A stretch of 53,710 nt of DNA from Nemertoderma westbladi. Taxonomy: Eukaryota; Xenacoelomorpha; Nemertodermatida; Nemertodermatidae. The notes under the pieces are model-generated. The model was given only the letters and a program-made list of their open reading frames with translations. It searched no databases and was not told the origin of the DNA. The stretch is taken from contig JAUCBJ010004048.1 of the NCBI GenBank assembly GCA_032718475.1, positions 1 through 53,710 of the forward strand, in the 5' to 3' direction. A program made the position numbers and the translations under genes. Positions within the stretch are counted from its first letter, which is position 1. Every line of letters starts with the position of its first letter. Of this stretch, positions 28,867 to 42,745 are shown in pieces.

Positions 28867-31800
28867 TACTGATATTTACGTCATTGACAGAAAAATGATA
28901 CTTGCCCGTGTTTGACTCCAGTTTATGATCGAGTGTATTACATTTACTGAGTGAGCGCAGCGAGGGATGTTTACATAAATAAACGAGTGTCTTTAACGCT
29001 TACTAATGCACTTTTATTACAACGATTTACCCAATTTTGTTACCTACCGATGTCATCATATCTGAATTCCGATTGTTTAATAAAACAAAACTCTCTAGTA
29101 TTATAATGTTTATGAATATTGATGAAATTAATATTCTTTATGCGACATACGAAGATATCAATCATCACCAGAGCGCTGAATAGTTGACATAATTAATTAT
29201 AAACTAATTACGTTTAATTATTAATGTATAAACTGACAGGCCATGCTTGCAATTGCTTCTCATTCGAGGGTAGAAAGTATTTCATTTCACTATTTTAATC
29301 GAATTGAGAAACACCACCGCGACAAGCATTATTAAGAACTAATGTAACGCAATGTCAACCGAGGATTTATTTATCATTAGTTTTTTTTATTATTATTACT
29401 TTTATCTTCACTATTTCCTTGCATCGCCATCAGCTAAAGGCTGAATCATTAATCGTATATCTTCATGGCATTGCCAATCACTTGTAGAGATCTCAGTAGC
29501 CACCTGCGTCCCGATAACTCCTACGATCGACCGAGAATTATTTGCAATTTAAATGAGACTCCAGTTGGTAACCTATCCCATTCGATAAGTTACAATGTCC
29601 GTCATTTAATTATTTTGTAATGCCAGAGTTAAGAATGGCAGCTGAGACGCATTTATCAAAATTCCAGGCCGGCAGTGATAACTTGGATGCATTTATCAAA
29701 TTTCCAGGCCGGGAAAGAGAATGGTAATCGTGAAATAATATCGATTTTGCGTCTTCAGCTATAAAATAACATACTTCCTGTTGGATAAAGCTCCACCCAC
29801 ATATACAATTTAAATGTCCTTTCTGGCGTACCATTCGTACAGGCAGGTGGTAACGGTAAGCAACAATAAGGGCAACTGCGGCGGAGAAGATGGCGTGAAG
29901 TTTACTATAGAACTCCCAAACCGATTGTCGATTTAAGATAACCGGCTTCTCTACTCTGGTACTCAGCATACACTCGACTCAAGTTGAATTTAAATTAGAA
30001 ACAAAACAAGGAATGTCAAGATAGGCCCGATCAATAGAGTAATAGATATTGTCAAAGCAAATGTCTGAAACCTACCCGCACCCGCTCGCCTACCTGTTAC
30101 TGTATATGTATTCGGTGCGAAGATGAATTTGCAAGAAGTATCATATACAATACACACATACAGTAGGATGCTTCAGTACAGTAAGAATGATTCAAATAGT
30201 TCGCCTTGCACTCCCAGTGGTGGGTTCAAGATTCAACCAAAATTCAACCATTACCAAGGGAAAATCGTCGCACAATGGTAACAATAACGACTTTCCTTTT
30301 GTTTTGGTTAGATTAACGTGTCACTATATAACCTGCTTCTTTCCCTTAATTGATATTTAATATTGTTACTTCTCAGAGACGATATATTAATTTACCGAAA
30401 TATCTTTATACATTTACTGTGCTATATATTTTGTGATTTTAGGTAGTTTGTGTATCTTTTCTTGTGAATCTTGTATCAAGCACCTCTTGTGTGCGGCGTG
30501 CAGTGTCGTACAAGAAAATATAAAAACCTGGTCAAGTCAACCAAAAATTGTCTTATTTTGATAGTTAATTACTTGGCTGACATACCTTTGCAATTGCGAT
30601 AATGCCCCATCGCCAGACAAATATGACAGCCACTTAAATATCTTTGTTTAGTTTCATGATATGTTGATAAGTAGTTTTTCTGCTTCACTAATAATTATTT
30701 AATGGGTATTATGAATTCGATTTGGATTGGCAATCCCGATTTTATTAACCTGAGGCGGAAAATAAATATTGTCTGACTTGTAATGTCAAAACAAGTTATA
30801 ACGCTGAGCGGATAAATTTTCGTTCTGCTTTTGAACGATATTTTACTAAAAAATCGTTGATGATGGGAGGCTGAGGTGAGACTTCTTGACTGGGATGGGT
30901 TTAGTGGACAGACAACAAGTCGCATATACGGATTATGAATAATTTACAGCCGGAGAACTACAAACTTAGAATAAATACTTAACTCCCGTTTCTTAGCCTC
31001 AGGGTAGACATTGGTTTAATGAAGTCAAGAATTTACCAGGTAAGTATAAAAACATTTCTCAGTGTGACGCCCTAAGTTTGGTTGGCATGGAGAACCTATC
31101 TAATCTAAGGGTCCAACAGTGCACCAGACATATTAAGTCATGTGTTGAAAAATTTCTCATTAGGCCCACTCACTCACTGAGAAGAGTTGATTAAAAAGCT
31201 ACCCCCACCCCGTGAACCAATATGTCAATAAATTATGAGTTGACAGATCTGCCTATAGTAGAGTGTTCGGTGTCCTTGATTGTATAAACGGTTATCTTAT
31301 ATTCAACGAATTTATTGTTTATTGTGATGTGAATGTGGAATCTCCTATTGAAATCGAATGTGGAATGTCAATCTGTCAGAATCTTCAACTCCAACTCTTT
31401 TTTTCTAACTTCCAGTCTCAGAATTCCTTATCTATTCAAGTATAAAAGAAGGAAAGACTCAATTTCATCACCGCATCAATTCCTATGTGTGGCACTGCTG
31501 AATCATTAATTCACTGTCCGTCGTGAGAGAATATTTTCGGGGAATTAATTGTAATTGAAAATTCCAACTCAGCGTGAAAAGTGTAGACCAAAAAATTAGC
31601 CTGGTTGACGGGATTGGCCGGTAAGGCCAATCCCGTCAACCAGGCTAATTTTTTGCACTTTCTGTTTTTCATTTTCCTATTTGCACTTTCTGTCAAGACA
31701 TGTTATTTGCAATATCGCAATAGTATAGTATATTATATAAAATGTATATGTAAATTGTTGCTAAATGTTGGACAAAATCGCCCAAGTTCCGACGTGACCA

Positions 31801-33104
31801 TGGGGGGGTAACCGGGATCAAGTAATGTGTTGCCGTCAACCCATTACGAGTGCGAAAGCAGATTGATTGAAACCAACTCGTTCATGGGACGACGTCAGAA
31901 AGGTGCGCCGCTCCGTCTTGTCATCAGAATGTAACTGTAACCAGTTCTCATATAAAGCGTTTATTGTTTTGGTTTAAATAGCGTTCCACTGCGTAACCCG
32001 GTCCTTTCCTTTAATCTACCTATTCGTACCTTCGTCCTGGGACACATAGTGTACTAACATACTCTCATGACTTGATTAGAAAACGGATCGACTGGCACTA
32101 TAAATCGTCAGCTCTCGTATTGAAAACTGACAGATATGGATATTTTGAACTGTCACCCGATATTAATGCGACGGGTGTATTGGTTTGGTGTTAAACTAGT
32201 ATTCCACAGCAGATGGCAATTTTTAAGCCATTGAGAGAGTAGGGCATTCAAGCTGTATAGTACAGGTAAGACTATGAGAAATACGGAGAAAGGTAATTAT
32301 TCTGCCTCAATTCATCAAATTAGTTCATTAACGGATATCTGACCACATTGAACCCTCTCACTTAATCATCTTATTTGCACTGCACTGAGGGTTCGCGTTC
32401 CGTTCCCTGTTCGTAAAATTTGTGATTCAATGGAAATAATTATTATTCCTTTAATTATTTTAATTATTCCTTTAATTCATTACCCCATCCTCAGTGCGCC
32501 ACATCCATAAATTCGTCAGCAATACTTATTTTATATTACTTTTAAGGTTGTTTAAGGAGCTTTAGTACCGCAAAGTTGCTGAGTCAACTTGAGTGATTTA
32601 CTACTGCTACGGGAGAAAATGGTTTTCGAATTAATGAAAGGATTAGGAAATAATTTATTACAATAAATAAAGTGAATTGTGTTATTCGATTAAAAAAATA
32701 TCGGAAAGTTGATAACTTTTGGTCCCAAGTTGTAAATGATCGAAATTTTTTTATAATGTAAATTCAGACAAATTTATAAGTTAATGTATTCGATAAAAAA
32801 AAATCGTTTTGGAAATAACTCCTTTCTACTACCGGTACTATAAAGCCAGAAAGCTGACTTTATACGAACCTGCCCCTCAAACCAGTACCCCGAGTGAGCA
32901 TTTCGACAAAGCTGAGGTCTATTTCATCTCCCGACGACTATTTTAGTTGAACAGTATATAATAATATAGAACAATATATAATTAACATGGCCTTATTAAT
33001 AGTCCAACGCAAAGGGAATTCGGTGACGAAGGGGTGTTAATTATATGTATTAGGCATATCTCAATAACTAATACTACTGTATAATATATAGTTACCACTA
33101 ACAC
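28867..33104. other. Unassigned AT-rich DNA, intergenic or intronic
   Basis: Both strands were read without finding exons that resemble known proteins. Only short chance frames occur. It includes a 40-bp local duplication (GCATTTATCAAA..TTCCAGGCCGG at 29649 and 29689) and the 30-bp hairpin at 31590-31654. A GC-richer patch at about 31780-31930 may be a decayed repeat, but I cannot classify it. Confidence 0.5.
31590..31654. other. Perfect 30-bp inverted repeat with a 5-nt loop
   Basis: The left arm 31590-31619 (AAAAAATTAGCCTGGTTGAC then GGGATTGGCC) is followed by GGTAA and then an exact reverse complement at 31625-31654. AAGTG/CACTT pairing extends the stem a little after a few unpaired bases. 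Either strand's RNA would form a hairpin the length of a short precursor microRNA. It could equally be a miniature foldback element or a palindrome from a replication error. There is no evidence of transcription. Confidence 0.8.
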
Positions 33105-36100
33105 GGTTTACGGTTGCCTCCCGAGTGTTCAGCAGTTAGGGGTATACAACATTGAGCTATTGTATTGCCTCCCGAGTGTTCAGCAGTTAGGTGTATACAA
33201 CAATGAGCTATTGTATCGCCTCCCGAGTGTTCAGCAGTTAGGGGTATACAACAATGAGCTATTGTATTGCCTCCCGAGTGTTCAGCAGTTAGGGGTATAC
33301 AACAATGAGCTATTGTATCGCCTCCCGAGTGTTCAGCAGTTAGGGGTATACAACAATGAGCTATTGTATCGCCTCCCGAGTGTTCAGCAGTTAGGGGTAT
33401 ACAACAATGAGCTATTGTATCGCCTCCCGAGTGTTCAGCAGTTAGGGGTATACAACAATGAGCTATTGTATCGCCTCCCGAGTGTTCAGCAGTTAGGTGT
33501 ATACAACAATGAGCTATTGTATCGCCTCCCGAGTGTTCAGCGGTTAGGGGTATACAACAATGAGCTATTGTATCGCCTCCCGAGTGTTCAGCAGTTAGGA
33601 GTATACAACATTGAGCTATTGTATTGCCTCCCGAGTGTTCAGCAGTTAGGGGTATACAACAATGAGCTATTGTATCGCCTCCCGAGTGTTCAGCAGTTAG
33701 GGGTATACAACAATGAGCTATTGTATCGCCTCCCGAGTGTTCAGCAGTTAGGAGTATACAACATTGAGCTATTGTATTGCCTCCCGAGTGTTCAGCAGTT
33801 AGGGGTATACAACAATGAGCTATTGTATCGCCTCCCGAGTGTTCAGCAGTTAGGGGTATACAACAATGAGCTATTGTATCGCCTCCCGAGTGTTCAGCAG
33901 TTAGGTGTATACAACAATGAGCTATTGTATCGCCTCCCGAGTGTTCAGCGGTTAGGGGTATACAACAATGAGCTATTGTATTGCCTCCCGAGTGTTCAGC
34001 GGTTAGGGGTATACAGCAATGAGCTATTGTATTGCCTCCCGAGTGTTCAGCAGTTAGGGGTATACAGCAATGAGCTATTGTATTGCCTCCCGAGTGTTCA
34101 GCAGTTAGGAGTATACAACAATGAGCTATTGTATTGCCTCCCGAGTGTTCAGCGGTTAGGGGTATACAACAATGAGCTATTTGTATCGCCTCCCGAGTGT
34201 TCAGCAGTTAGGTGTATACAGTACAACAATGAGCTATTTGTATCGCCTCCCGAGTGTTCAGCAGTTAGGGGTATACAACAATGAGCTATTGTATTGCCTC
34301 CCGAGTGTTCAGCAGTTAGGTGTATACAACAATGAGCTATTTGTATCGCCTCCCGAGTGTTCAGCAGTTAGGGGTATACAACAATGAGCTATTGTATCGC
34401 CTCCCGAGTGTTCAGAAGTTAGGGGTATACAGTACAACAATGAGCTATTGTATTGCCTCCTGAGTGTTCAGCGGTTAGGGGTATACAACAATGAGCTATT
34501 GTATCGCCTCCCGAGTGTTCAGCAGTTAGGGGTATACAACAATGAGCTATTGTATTGCCTCCCGAGTGTTCAGCAGTTAGGGGTATACAACAATGAGCTA
34601 TTGTATTGCCTCCCGAGTGTTCAGCAGTTAGGGGTATACAACAATGAGCTATTGTATCGCCTCCCGAGTGTTCAGCAGTTAGGGGTATACAGCAATGAGC
34701 TATTGTATTGCCTCCCGAGTGTTCAGCAGTTAGGAGTATACAACAATGATCTATTGTATCGCCTCCCGAGTGTTCAGCAGTTAGTGGTATACAACAATGA
34801 GCTATTGTATCGCCTCCCGCCCGAGTGTTCAGCAGTTAGGGGTATACAACAATGAGCTATTGTATTGCCTCCCGAGTGTTCAGCAGTTAGGGGTATACTA
34901 CAATGAGCTATTGTATTGCCTCCCGAGTGTTCAGCAGTTAGGGGTATACAACAATGAGCTATTGTATTGCCTCCCGAGTGTTCAGCAGTTAGGGGTATAC
35001 AACAATGAGCTATTGTATCGCCTCCCGAGTGTTCAGCGGTTAGGGGTATACAACAATGAGCTATTGTATTGCCTCCCGAGTGTTCAGCAGTTAGGTGTAT
35101 ACAACAATGAGCTATTGTATCGCCTCCCGAGTGTTCAGCAGTTAGGTGTATACAACAATGAGCTATTGTATCGCCTCCCGAGTGTTCAGCAGTTAGGTGT
35201 ATACAACAATGAGCTATTGTATCGCCTCCCGAGTGTTCAGCGGTTAGGGGTATACAACAATGAGCTATTGTATTGCCTCCCGAGTGTTCAGCAGTTAGGG
35301 GTATACAACAATGAGCTATTGTATTGCCTCCCGAGTGTTCAGCAGTTAGGAGTATACAACAATGAGCTATTCTATCGCCTCCCGAGTGTTCAGCAGTTAG
35401 GGGTATACAACAATGAGCTATTGTATCGCCTCCCGAGTGTTCAGAAGTTAGGGGTATACAGTACAACAATGAGCTATTGTATTGCCTCCCGAGTGTTCAG
35501 CAGTTAGGGGTATACAACAATGAGCTATTGTATCGCCTCCCGAGTGTTCAGCAGTTAGGGGTATACAGCAATGAGCTATTGTATTGCCTCCCGAGTGTTC
35601 AGCAGTTAGGGGTATACAACAATGAGCTATTGTATTGCCTCCCGAGTGTTCAGCAGTTAGGTGTATACAACAATGAGCTATTGTATCGCCTCCCGAGTGT
35701 TCAGCGGTTAGGGGTATACAACAATGAGCTATTGTATCGCCTCCCGAGTGTTCAGCGGTTAGGGGTATACAACAATGAGCTATTGTATTGCCTCCCGAGT
35801 GTTCAGCAGTTAGGTGTATACAACAATGAGCTATTGTATCGCCTCCCGAGTGTTCAGCGGTTAGGGGTATACAACAATGAGCTATTGTATCGCCTCCCGA
35901 GTGTTCAGCGGTTAGGGGTATACAACAATGAGCTATTGTATTGCCTCCCGAGTGTTCAGCAGTTAGGGGTATACAACAATGAGCTATTGTATTGCCTCCC
36001 GAGTGTTCAGCAGTTAGGAGTATACAACAATGAGCTATTGTATCGCCTCCCGAGTGTTCAGCAGTTAGGTGTATACAGTACAACAATGAGCTATTTGTAT

Positions 36101-39100
36101 CGCCTCCCGAGTGTTCAGCAGTTAGGGGTATACAACAATGAGCTATTGTATCGCCTCCCGAGTGTTCAGCGGTTAGGGGTATACAACAATGAGCTATTGT
36201 ATTGCCTCCCGAGTGTTCAGCAGTTAGGTGTATACAGTACAACAATGAGCTATTTGTATCGCCTCCCGAGTGTTCAGCAGTTAGGGGTATACAACAATGA
36301 GCTATTGTATCGCCTCCCGAGTGTTCAGCAGTTAGGTGTATACAACAATGAGCTATTGTATTGCCTCCCGAGTGTTCAGCAGTTAGGGGTATACAACAAT
36401 GAGCTATTGTATTGCCTCCCGAGTGTTCAGCAGTTAGGGGTATACAACAATGAGCAATTGTATTGCCTCCCGAGTGTTCAGCAGTTAGGGGTATACAACA
36501 ATGAGCTATTGTATCGCCTCCCGAGTGTTCAGCGGTTAGGGGTATACAACAATGAGCTATTGTATTGCCTCCCGAGTGTTCAGCAGTTAGGTGTATACAA
36601 CAATGAGCTATTGTATCGCCTCCCGAGTGTTCAGCAGTTAGGGGTATACAGCAATGAGCTATTGTATTGCCTCCCGAGTGTTCAGCAGTTAGGAGTATAC
36701 AACAATGAGCTATTGTATCGCCTCCCGAGTGTTCAGCAGTTAGTGGTATACAACAATGAGCTATTGTATTGCCTCCCGAGTGTTCAGCAGTTAGGGGTAT
36801 ACAACAATGAGCTATTGTATTGCCTCCCGAGTGTTCAGCAGTTAGGGGTATACAACAATGAGCTATTGTATTGCCTCCCGAGTGTTCAGCAGTTAGGGGT
36901 ATACAACAATGAGCTATTGTATCGCCTCCCGAGTGTTCAGCAGTTAGGGGTATACAACAATGAGCTATTGTATTGCCTCCCGAGTGTTCAGCAGTTAGGG
37001 GTATACAACAATGAGCTATTGTATCGCCTCCCGAGTGTTCAGCGGTTAGGGGTATACAACAATGAGCTATTGTATTGCCTCCCGAGTGTTCAGCAGTTAG
37101 GTGTATACAACAATGAGCTATTGTATCGCCTCCCGAGTGTTCAGAAGTTAGGTGTATACAACAATGAGCTATTGTATCGCCTCCCGAGTGTTCAGCAGTT
37201 AGGTGTATACAACAATGAGCTATTGTATCGCCTCCCGAGTGTTCAGCGGTTAGGGGTATACAACAATGAGCTATTGTATTGCCTCCCGAGTGTTCAGCAG
37301 TTAGGGGTATACAACAATGAGCTATTGTATTGCCTCCCGAGTGTTCAGCAGTTAGGAGTATACAACAATGAGCTATTGTATCGCCTCCCGAGTGTTCAGC
37401 AGTTAGGGGTATACAACAATGAGCTATTGTATCGCCTCCCGAGTGTTCAGCAGTTAGGTGTATACAGTACAACAATGAGCTATTTGTATCGCCTCCCGAG
37501 TGTTCAGCAGTTAGGGGTATACAACAATGAGCTATTGTATCGCCTCCCGAGTGTTCAGCGGTTAGGGGTATACAACAATGAGCTATTGTATTGCCTCCCG
37601 AGTGTTCAGCAGTTAGGTGTATACAGTACAACAATGAGCTATTTGTATCGCCTCCCGAGTGTTCAGCAGTTAGGGGTATACAACAATGAGCTATTGTATC
37701 GCCTCCCGAGTGTTCAGCAGTTAGGTGTATACAACAATGAGCTATTGTATTGCCTCCCGAGTGTTCAGCAGTTAGGGGTATACAACAATGAGCTATTGTA
37801 TTGCCTCCCGAGTGTTCAGCAGTTAGGGGTATACAACAATGAGCTATTGTATTGCCTCCCGAGTGTTCAGCAGTTAGGGGTATACAACAATGAGCTATTG
37901 TATTGCCTCCCGAGTGTTCAGCAGTTAGGTGTATACAACAATGAGCTATTGTATCGCCTCCCGAGTGTTCAGCAGTTAGGGGTATACAGCAATGAGCTAT
38001 TGTATTGCCTCCCGAGTGTTCAGCAGTTAGGAGTATACAACAATGAGCTATTGTATCGCCTCCCGAGTGTTCAGCAGTTAGTGGTATACAACAATGAGCT
38101 ATTGTATTGCCTCCCGAGTGTTCAGCAGTTAGGTGTATACAACAGTGAGCTATTGTATTGCCTCCCGAGTGTTCAGCAGTTAGGGGTATACAACAATGAG
38201 CTATTGTATTGCCTCCCGAGTGTTCAGCAGTTAGGGGTATACAACAATGAGCTATTGTATTGCCTCCCGAGTGTTCAGCAGTTAGGGGTATACAACAATG
38301 AGCTATTGTATCGCCTCCCGAGTGTTCAGCGGTTAGGGGTATACAACAATGAGCTATTGTATTGCCTCCCGAGTGTTCAGCAGTTAGGTGTATACAACAA
38401 TGAGCTATTGTATCGCCTCCCGAGTGTTCAGCAGTTAGGGGTATACAGCAATGAGCTATTGTATTGCCTCCCGAGTGTTCAGCAGTTAGGAGTATACAAC
38501 AATGAGCTATTGTATCGCCTCCCGAGTGTTCAGCAGTTAGTGGTATACAACAATGAGCTATTGTATTGCCTCCCGAGTGTTCAGCAGTTAGGGGTATACA
38601 ACAATGAGCTATTGTATTGCCTCCCGAGTGTTCAGCAGTTAGGGGTATACAACAATGAGCTATTGTATTGCCTCCCGAGTGTTCAGCAGTTAGGGGTATA
38701 CAACAATGAGCTATTGTATCGCCTCCCGAGTGTTCAGCAGTTAGGGGTATACAACAATGAGCTATTGTATTGCCTCCCGAGTGTTCAGCAGTTAGGGGTA
38801 TACAACAATGAGCTATTGTATTGCCTCCCGAGTGTTCAGCAGTTAGGGGTATACAACAATGAGCTATTGTATTGCCTCCCGAGTGTTCAGCGGTTAGGGG
38901 TATACAACAATGAGCTATTGTATCGCCTCCCGAGTGTTCAGCAGTTAGGGGTATACAACAATGAGCTATTGTATTGCCTCCCGAGTGTTCAGCAGTTAGG
39001 GGTATACAACAATGAGCTATTGTATTGCCTCCCGAGTGTTCAGCAGTTAGGGGTATACAACAATGAGCTATTGTATCGCCTCCCGAGTGTTCAGCAGTTA

Positions 39101-39945
39101 GGGGTATACAGCAATGAGCTATTGTATTGCCTCCCGAGTGTTCAGCAGTTAGGAGTATACAACAATGAGCTATTGTATCGCCTCCCGAGTGTGCAGCAGT
39201 TAGTGGTATACAACAATGAGCTATTGTATTGCCTCCCGAGTGTTCAGCAGTTAGGGGTATACAACAATGAGCTATTGTATTGCCTCCCGAGTGTTCAGCA
39301 GTTAGGTGTATACAGTACAACAATGAGCTATTTGTATCGCCTCCCGAGTGTTCAGCAGTTAGGGGTATACAACAATGAGCTATTGTATCGCCTCCCGAGT
39401 GTTCAGCGGTTAGGGGTATACAACAATGAGCTATTGTATTGCCTCCCGAGTGTTCAGCAGTTAGGGGTATACAACAATGAGCTATTGTATCGCCTCCCGA
39501 GTGTTCAGCAGTTAGGTGTATACAGTACAACAATGAGCTATTTGTATCGCCTCCTGAGTGTTCAGCAGTTAGGGGTATACAACAATGAGCTATTGTATCG
39601 CCTCCCGAGTGTTCAGCAGTTAGGGGTATACAACAATGAGCTATTGTATCGCCTCCCGAGTGTTCAGCAGTTAGGTGTATACAACAATGAGCTATTGTAT
39701 CGCCTCCCGAGTGTTCAGCGGTTAGGGGTATACAACAATGAGCTATTGTATTGCCTCCCGAGTGTTCAGCAGTTAGGGGTATACAACAATCAGGTATTTG
39801 TATCGCCTCCCGCCCGAGTGTTCAGCAGTTAGGGGTATACAACAATGAGGTATTTGTATCGCCTCCCGCCCGAGTGTTCAGCAGTTAGGTGTATACAACA
39901 ATGATGTATTTGTATCGCCTCCCGCCCGAGTGTTCAGCAGAGTGA
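33105..39945. repeat. Array C: 51-bp satellite, about 134 units
   Basis: Tandem unit GGGGTATACAACAATGAGCT, ATTGTATCGCCTCCCGAGTG, TTCAGCAGTTA. Recurrent variants are TGTATT/TGTATC, GCGGTTAG, GGTGTATAC, TACAGCAATG and TTAGTGGTA. A 6-bp longer form (TACAGTACAACAATGAGC with TATTTG) recurs in pairs. Each unit contains ACAAT-GAGCT-ATTGT, a small inverted repeat. Because 51 is divisible by three, two long frames are open, about 1361 codons on minus and 1451 on plus. Both translate to pure 17-residue repeats with no sign of a gene. The last three units (39790-39945) carry a CCCGCCCGAG insertion. Confidence 0.97.
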
Positions 39946-42260
39946 GGTGTGTTGTTGACCTTCTATTGAATCATATTATTCTGCAACCAATAATTTACTC
40001 TTTTAGACCAATTTGTGCGTTTTTTTGACGGACTAACAAATTTTGGCGATGCTATGTGGGAAATTGGCGATATTTGAAAAGATTCTGAGGCTAAAACAAT
40101 AATGTTGTTCAGATGACTGAATATCCCATATAAAAACGTTGGTGCATTATACTCGACGAGTTGAAATCGGAGAAATTCGACTTTAAATTTTCAAAACCGC
40201 TATTTTTCAGTGACCCCGTGGTCGAAACTCAAGTTGAGTTTCCTTTTAAAATTTTTGCGTGAAATATTGGATGGTTATACACACACATCACATCGTGTGT
40301 TTGAACGGCTGAAGGGCTTGACAAGAACTACCCTGGCCTATATCCACGTAGCCTATATATATAAAAACTCGGATATGTTGATATATTTTATGTATTTGTT
40401 GTTCCTCTCACTCGATATTTTGTATTTTATCCTTAAAATAGCAGTTATGTAGGCCTAACTTGTAAAGGGCGTTGTCATCATGACAATTTTGATTTCAAAA
40501 GTTCTTATTCTGGTTGATAAGAAGTTATAGGCCTCGCCTAGAGTTGAGTTTATTTCTCACGATCTAGACATAGCCCAGTCAAATTATCTAGTTAAGTTAA
40601 ACTTCGACCCATCTTTTATTACACAATATAAGTTTATTAAACAACAAAAATATTAACCACCGAAATGGCTCTATATCCGGTTTTATTATAAGAACATCAA
40701 TCCGCCGTTTTAGGAGGAATGTTTCCCCTTATTTCTCTATCAACAGATTAACAGGATATTCCCAGGAATATATAGAACTACGTCACGTTTGGTCGTTTAT
40801 TACCGCTTGTAATATCCTTTACAGCCGATTTACAAAGTCCAGTATAGCCTCTTTAATCTATTTTTATTTGTTGTTATAAAATTGTCAGCGTTTATTAACG
40901 GCAATTGTTTGATTATACTCGGAATGTACATTCCTCCGCATCGCCAACTCAATATTAAACGACATTAAAAATGTAGGCCTATTATACAAAGGACTATTAT
41001 TCGATAAAAAAAAAGTAAGCGGAAAACGCCGCTTTTTTCACTCATTTTCAATTGAGCGAAATTCCGAGTGGTTGAGTTTCAATTAAAATAACGCGAATTG
41101 ATTTACTAACATAACGAAACAAATTTGTTACAACTTTCGGTCCGTAAAAAGATACTAAATAAACTGTAACTTTTGGAAGATCTACAGTATTGAAGCCGAA
41201 CTTAACAAGAAAAAAAATTGATAATATCATTATCATTCGATTCAATGAAAGTTTATATTAGGCCTACCTAGAGAAAAAAAAGGGAAAGATAATAAAACCT
41301 TCACAAACATATTTAAAATGGTAGCAGTACAGTTGTTGTAGCAGTTGTAGCAGTTGTAGCAGTTGTAACTAGCAATATTTTTCCTCTCCTTCTCTAAACT
41401 TTTTATCCCCGGACTTTACGATTTTCCCTTCAACTTCTTCCACTTTCCTACAACACTTCGTCCACGGCGACTCCCCCATCTACACTACCTACGATGTCGA
41501 AGATTATCGCAGGGAAGTGCGATTTAACAACTGGGAAAAACAACTCAAACAAAACTGATCATTATACCAAAATACTCGTCTAAGTGATCAGATTTCGCTA
41601 TGAAACCGATAAAATGCAAACCAGAACAACATTTTGGGTTCCGAGTTTACATTTCTAATATACTCACAAAGTGAATACATTTATGTGGGGTTTAAATATC
41701 GTTTGATCGATTAATTTTCGACATATTTCACTGATAATCCTTGTGTTCAGTGTGTTTCAGCTGTTTTATCGGCTATAATATATATCAGCTATTAATGAAC
41801 TGTAGAAACAGTTAGTCCCATTCGATGATTTATACCCATATGTAGGCCTACCGTCGTGTATCCATTTGACTAATAATATTTTATTTTATATTCTTATCTG
41901 ACACATTTTTAATACTCATAATAATTTATCTGATTTCATATCAAATCCAATCCGTCCATATTATCACAATATTTTTTACTTAATTTCATGACATTTTTTA
42001 TAATGGAACCCTGTTATCGATTTTTTCATCTATTTAATTTATATTATAATTAGTGCTCAATTAATTACCTCTATAATTAATTACAATAGTAAATGAAATA
42101 AGCATCATCATTCTTATTTATATATTTTTAACCAAACCTAATTACCGTCGATCCGAAAATTAAAGCTTTTCATCTCCTTCCCTTTTACGTTAGTTAAACA
42201 TCTCAGTACATATTTAACGCTGGGTTACTTTTATACTACTACTGTAGTTAGTTAACTGTG
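39946..42260. other. Unassigned AT-rich DNA
   Basis: No supportable gene. It holds a short GTAGCAGTT microsatellite at about 41329-41367 and several AT-rich low-complexity tracts. The frames at 40210-40452 and 41048-41245 lack conserved motifs and have low-complexity composition. Confidence 0.5.
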
Positions 42261-42745
42261 CATTCCATATTAATTAATAATTAAACCACAAAATGGATTC
42301 CATTTTAATTAATAATTAAACCACAAAATGGATTCCATTTTAATTAATAATTAAACCACAAAATGGATTCCATTTTAATTAATAATTAAACCACAAAATG
42401 GATTCCATTTTAATTAATAATTAAACCACAAAATGGATTCCATTTTAATTAATAATTAAACCACAAAATGGATTCCATTTTAATTAATAATTAAACCACA
42501 AAATGGATTCCATTTAATTAATAATTAAACCACAAAATGGATTCCATTTTAATTAATAATTAAACCACAAAATGGATTCCATTTTAATTAATAATTAAAC
42601 CACAAAATGGATTCCATTTTAATTAATAATTAAACCACAAAATGGATTCCAGTTTAATTAATAATTAAACCACAAAATGGATTCCATTTTAATTAATAAT
42701 TAAACCACAAAATGGATTCCATTTTAATTAATAATTAAACCTCAA
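42261..42745. repeat. 35-bp minisatellite, about 14 units
   Basis: Highly uniform tandem unit of ATTCCATTTTAATTAATAAT followed by TAAACCACAAAATGG. One unit lacks a T and the last is degenerate. Unlike the three large arrays, its period is not a multiple of three and it yields no long frame. Confidence 0.95.

Noticed and set aside
35448-39832. Proteins of about 1361 and 1451 residues on opposite strands
   Set aside because: Both are pure translations of the 51-bp satellite, kept open only because the period is divisible by three. No ends, domains or non-repeat parts.
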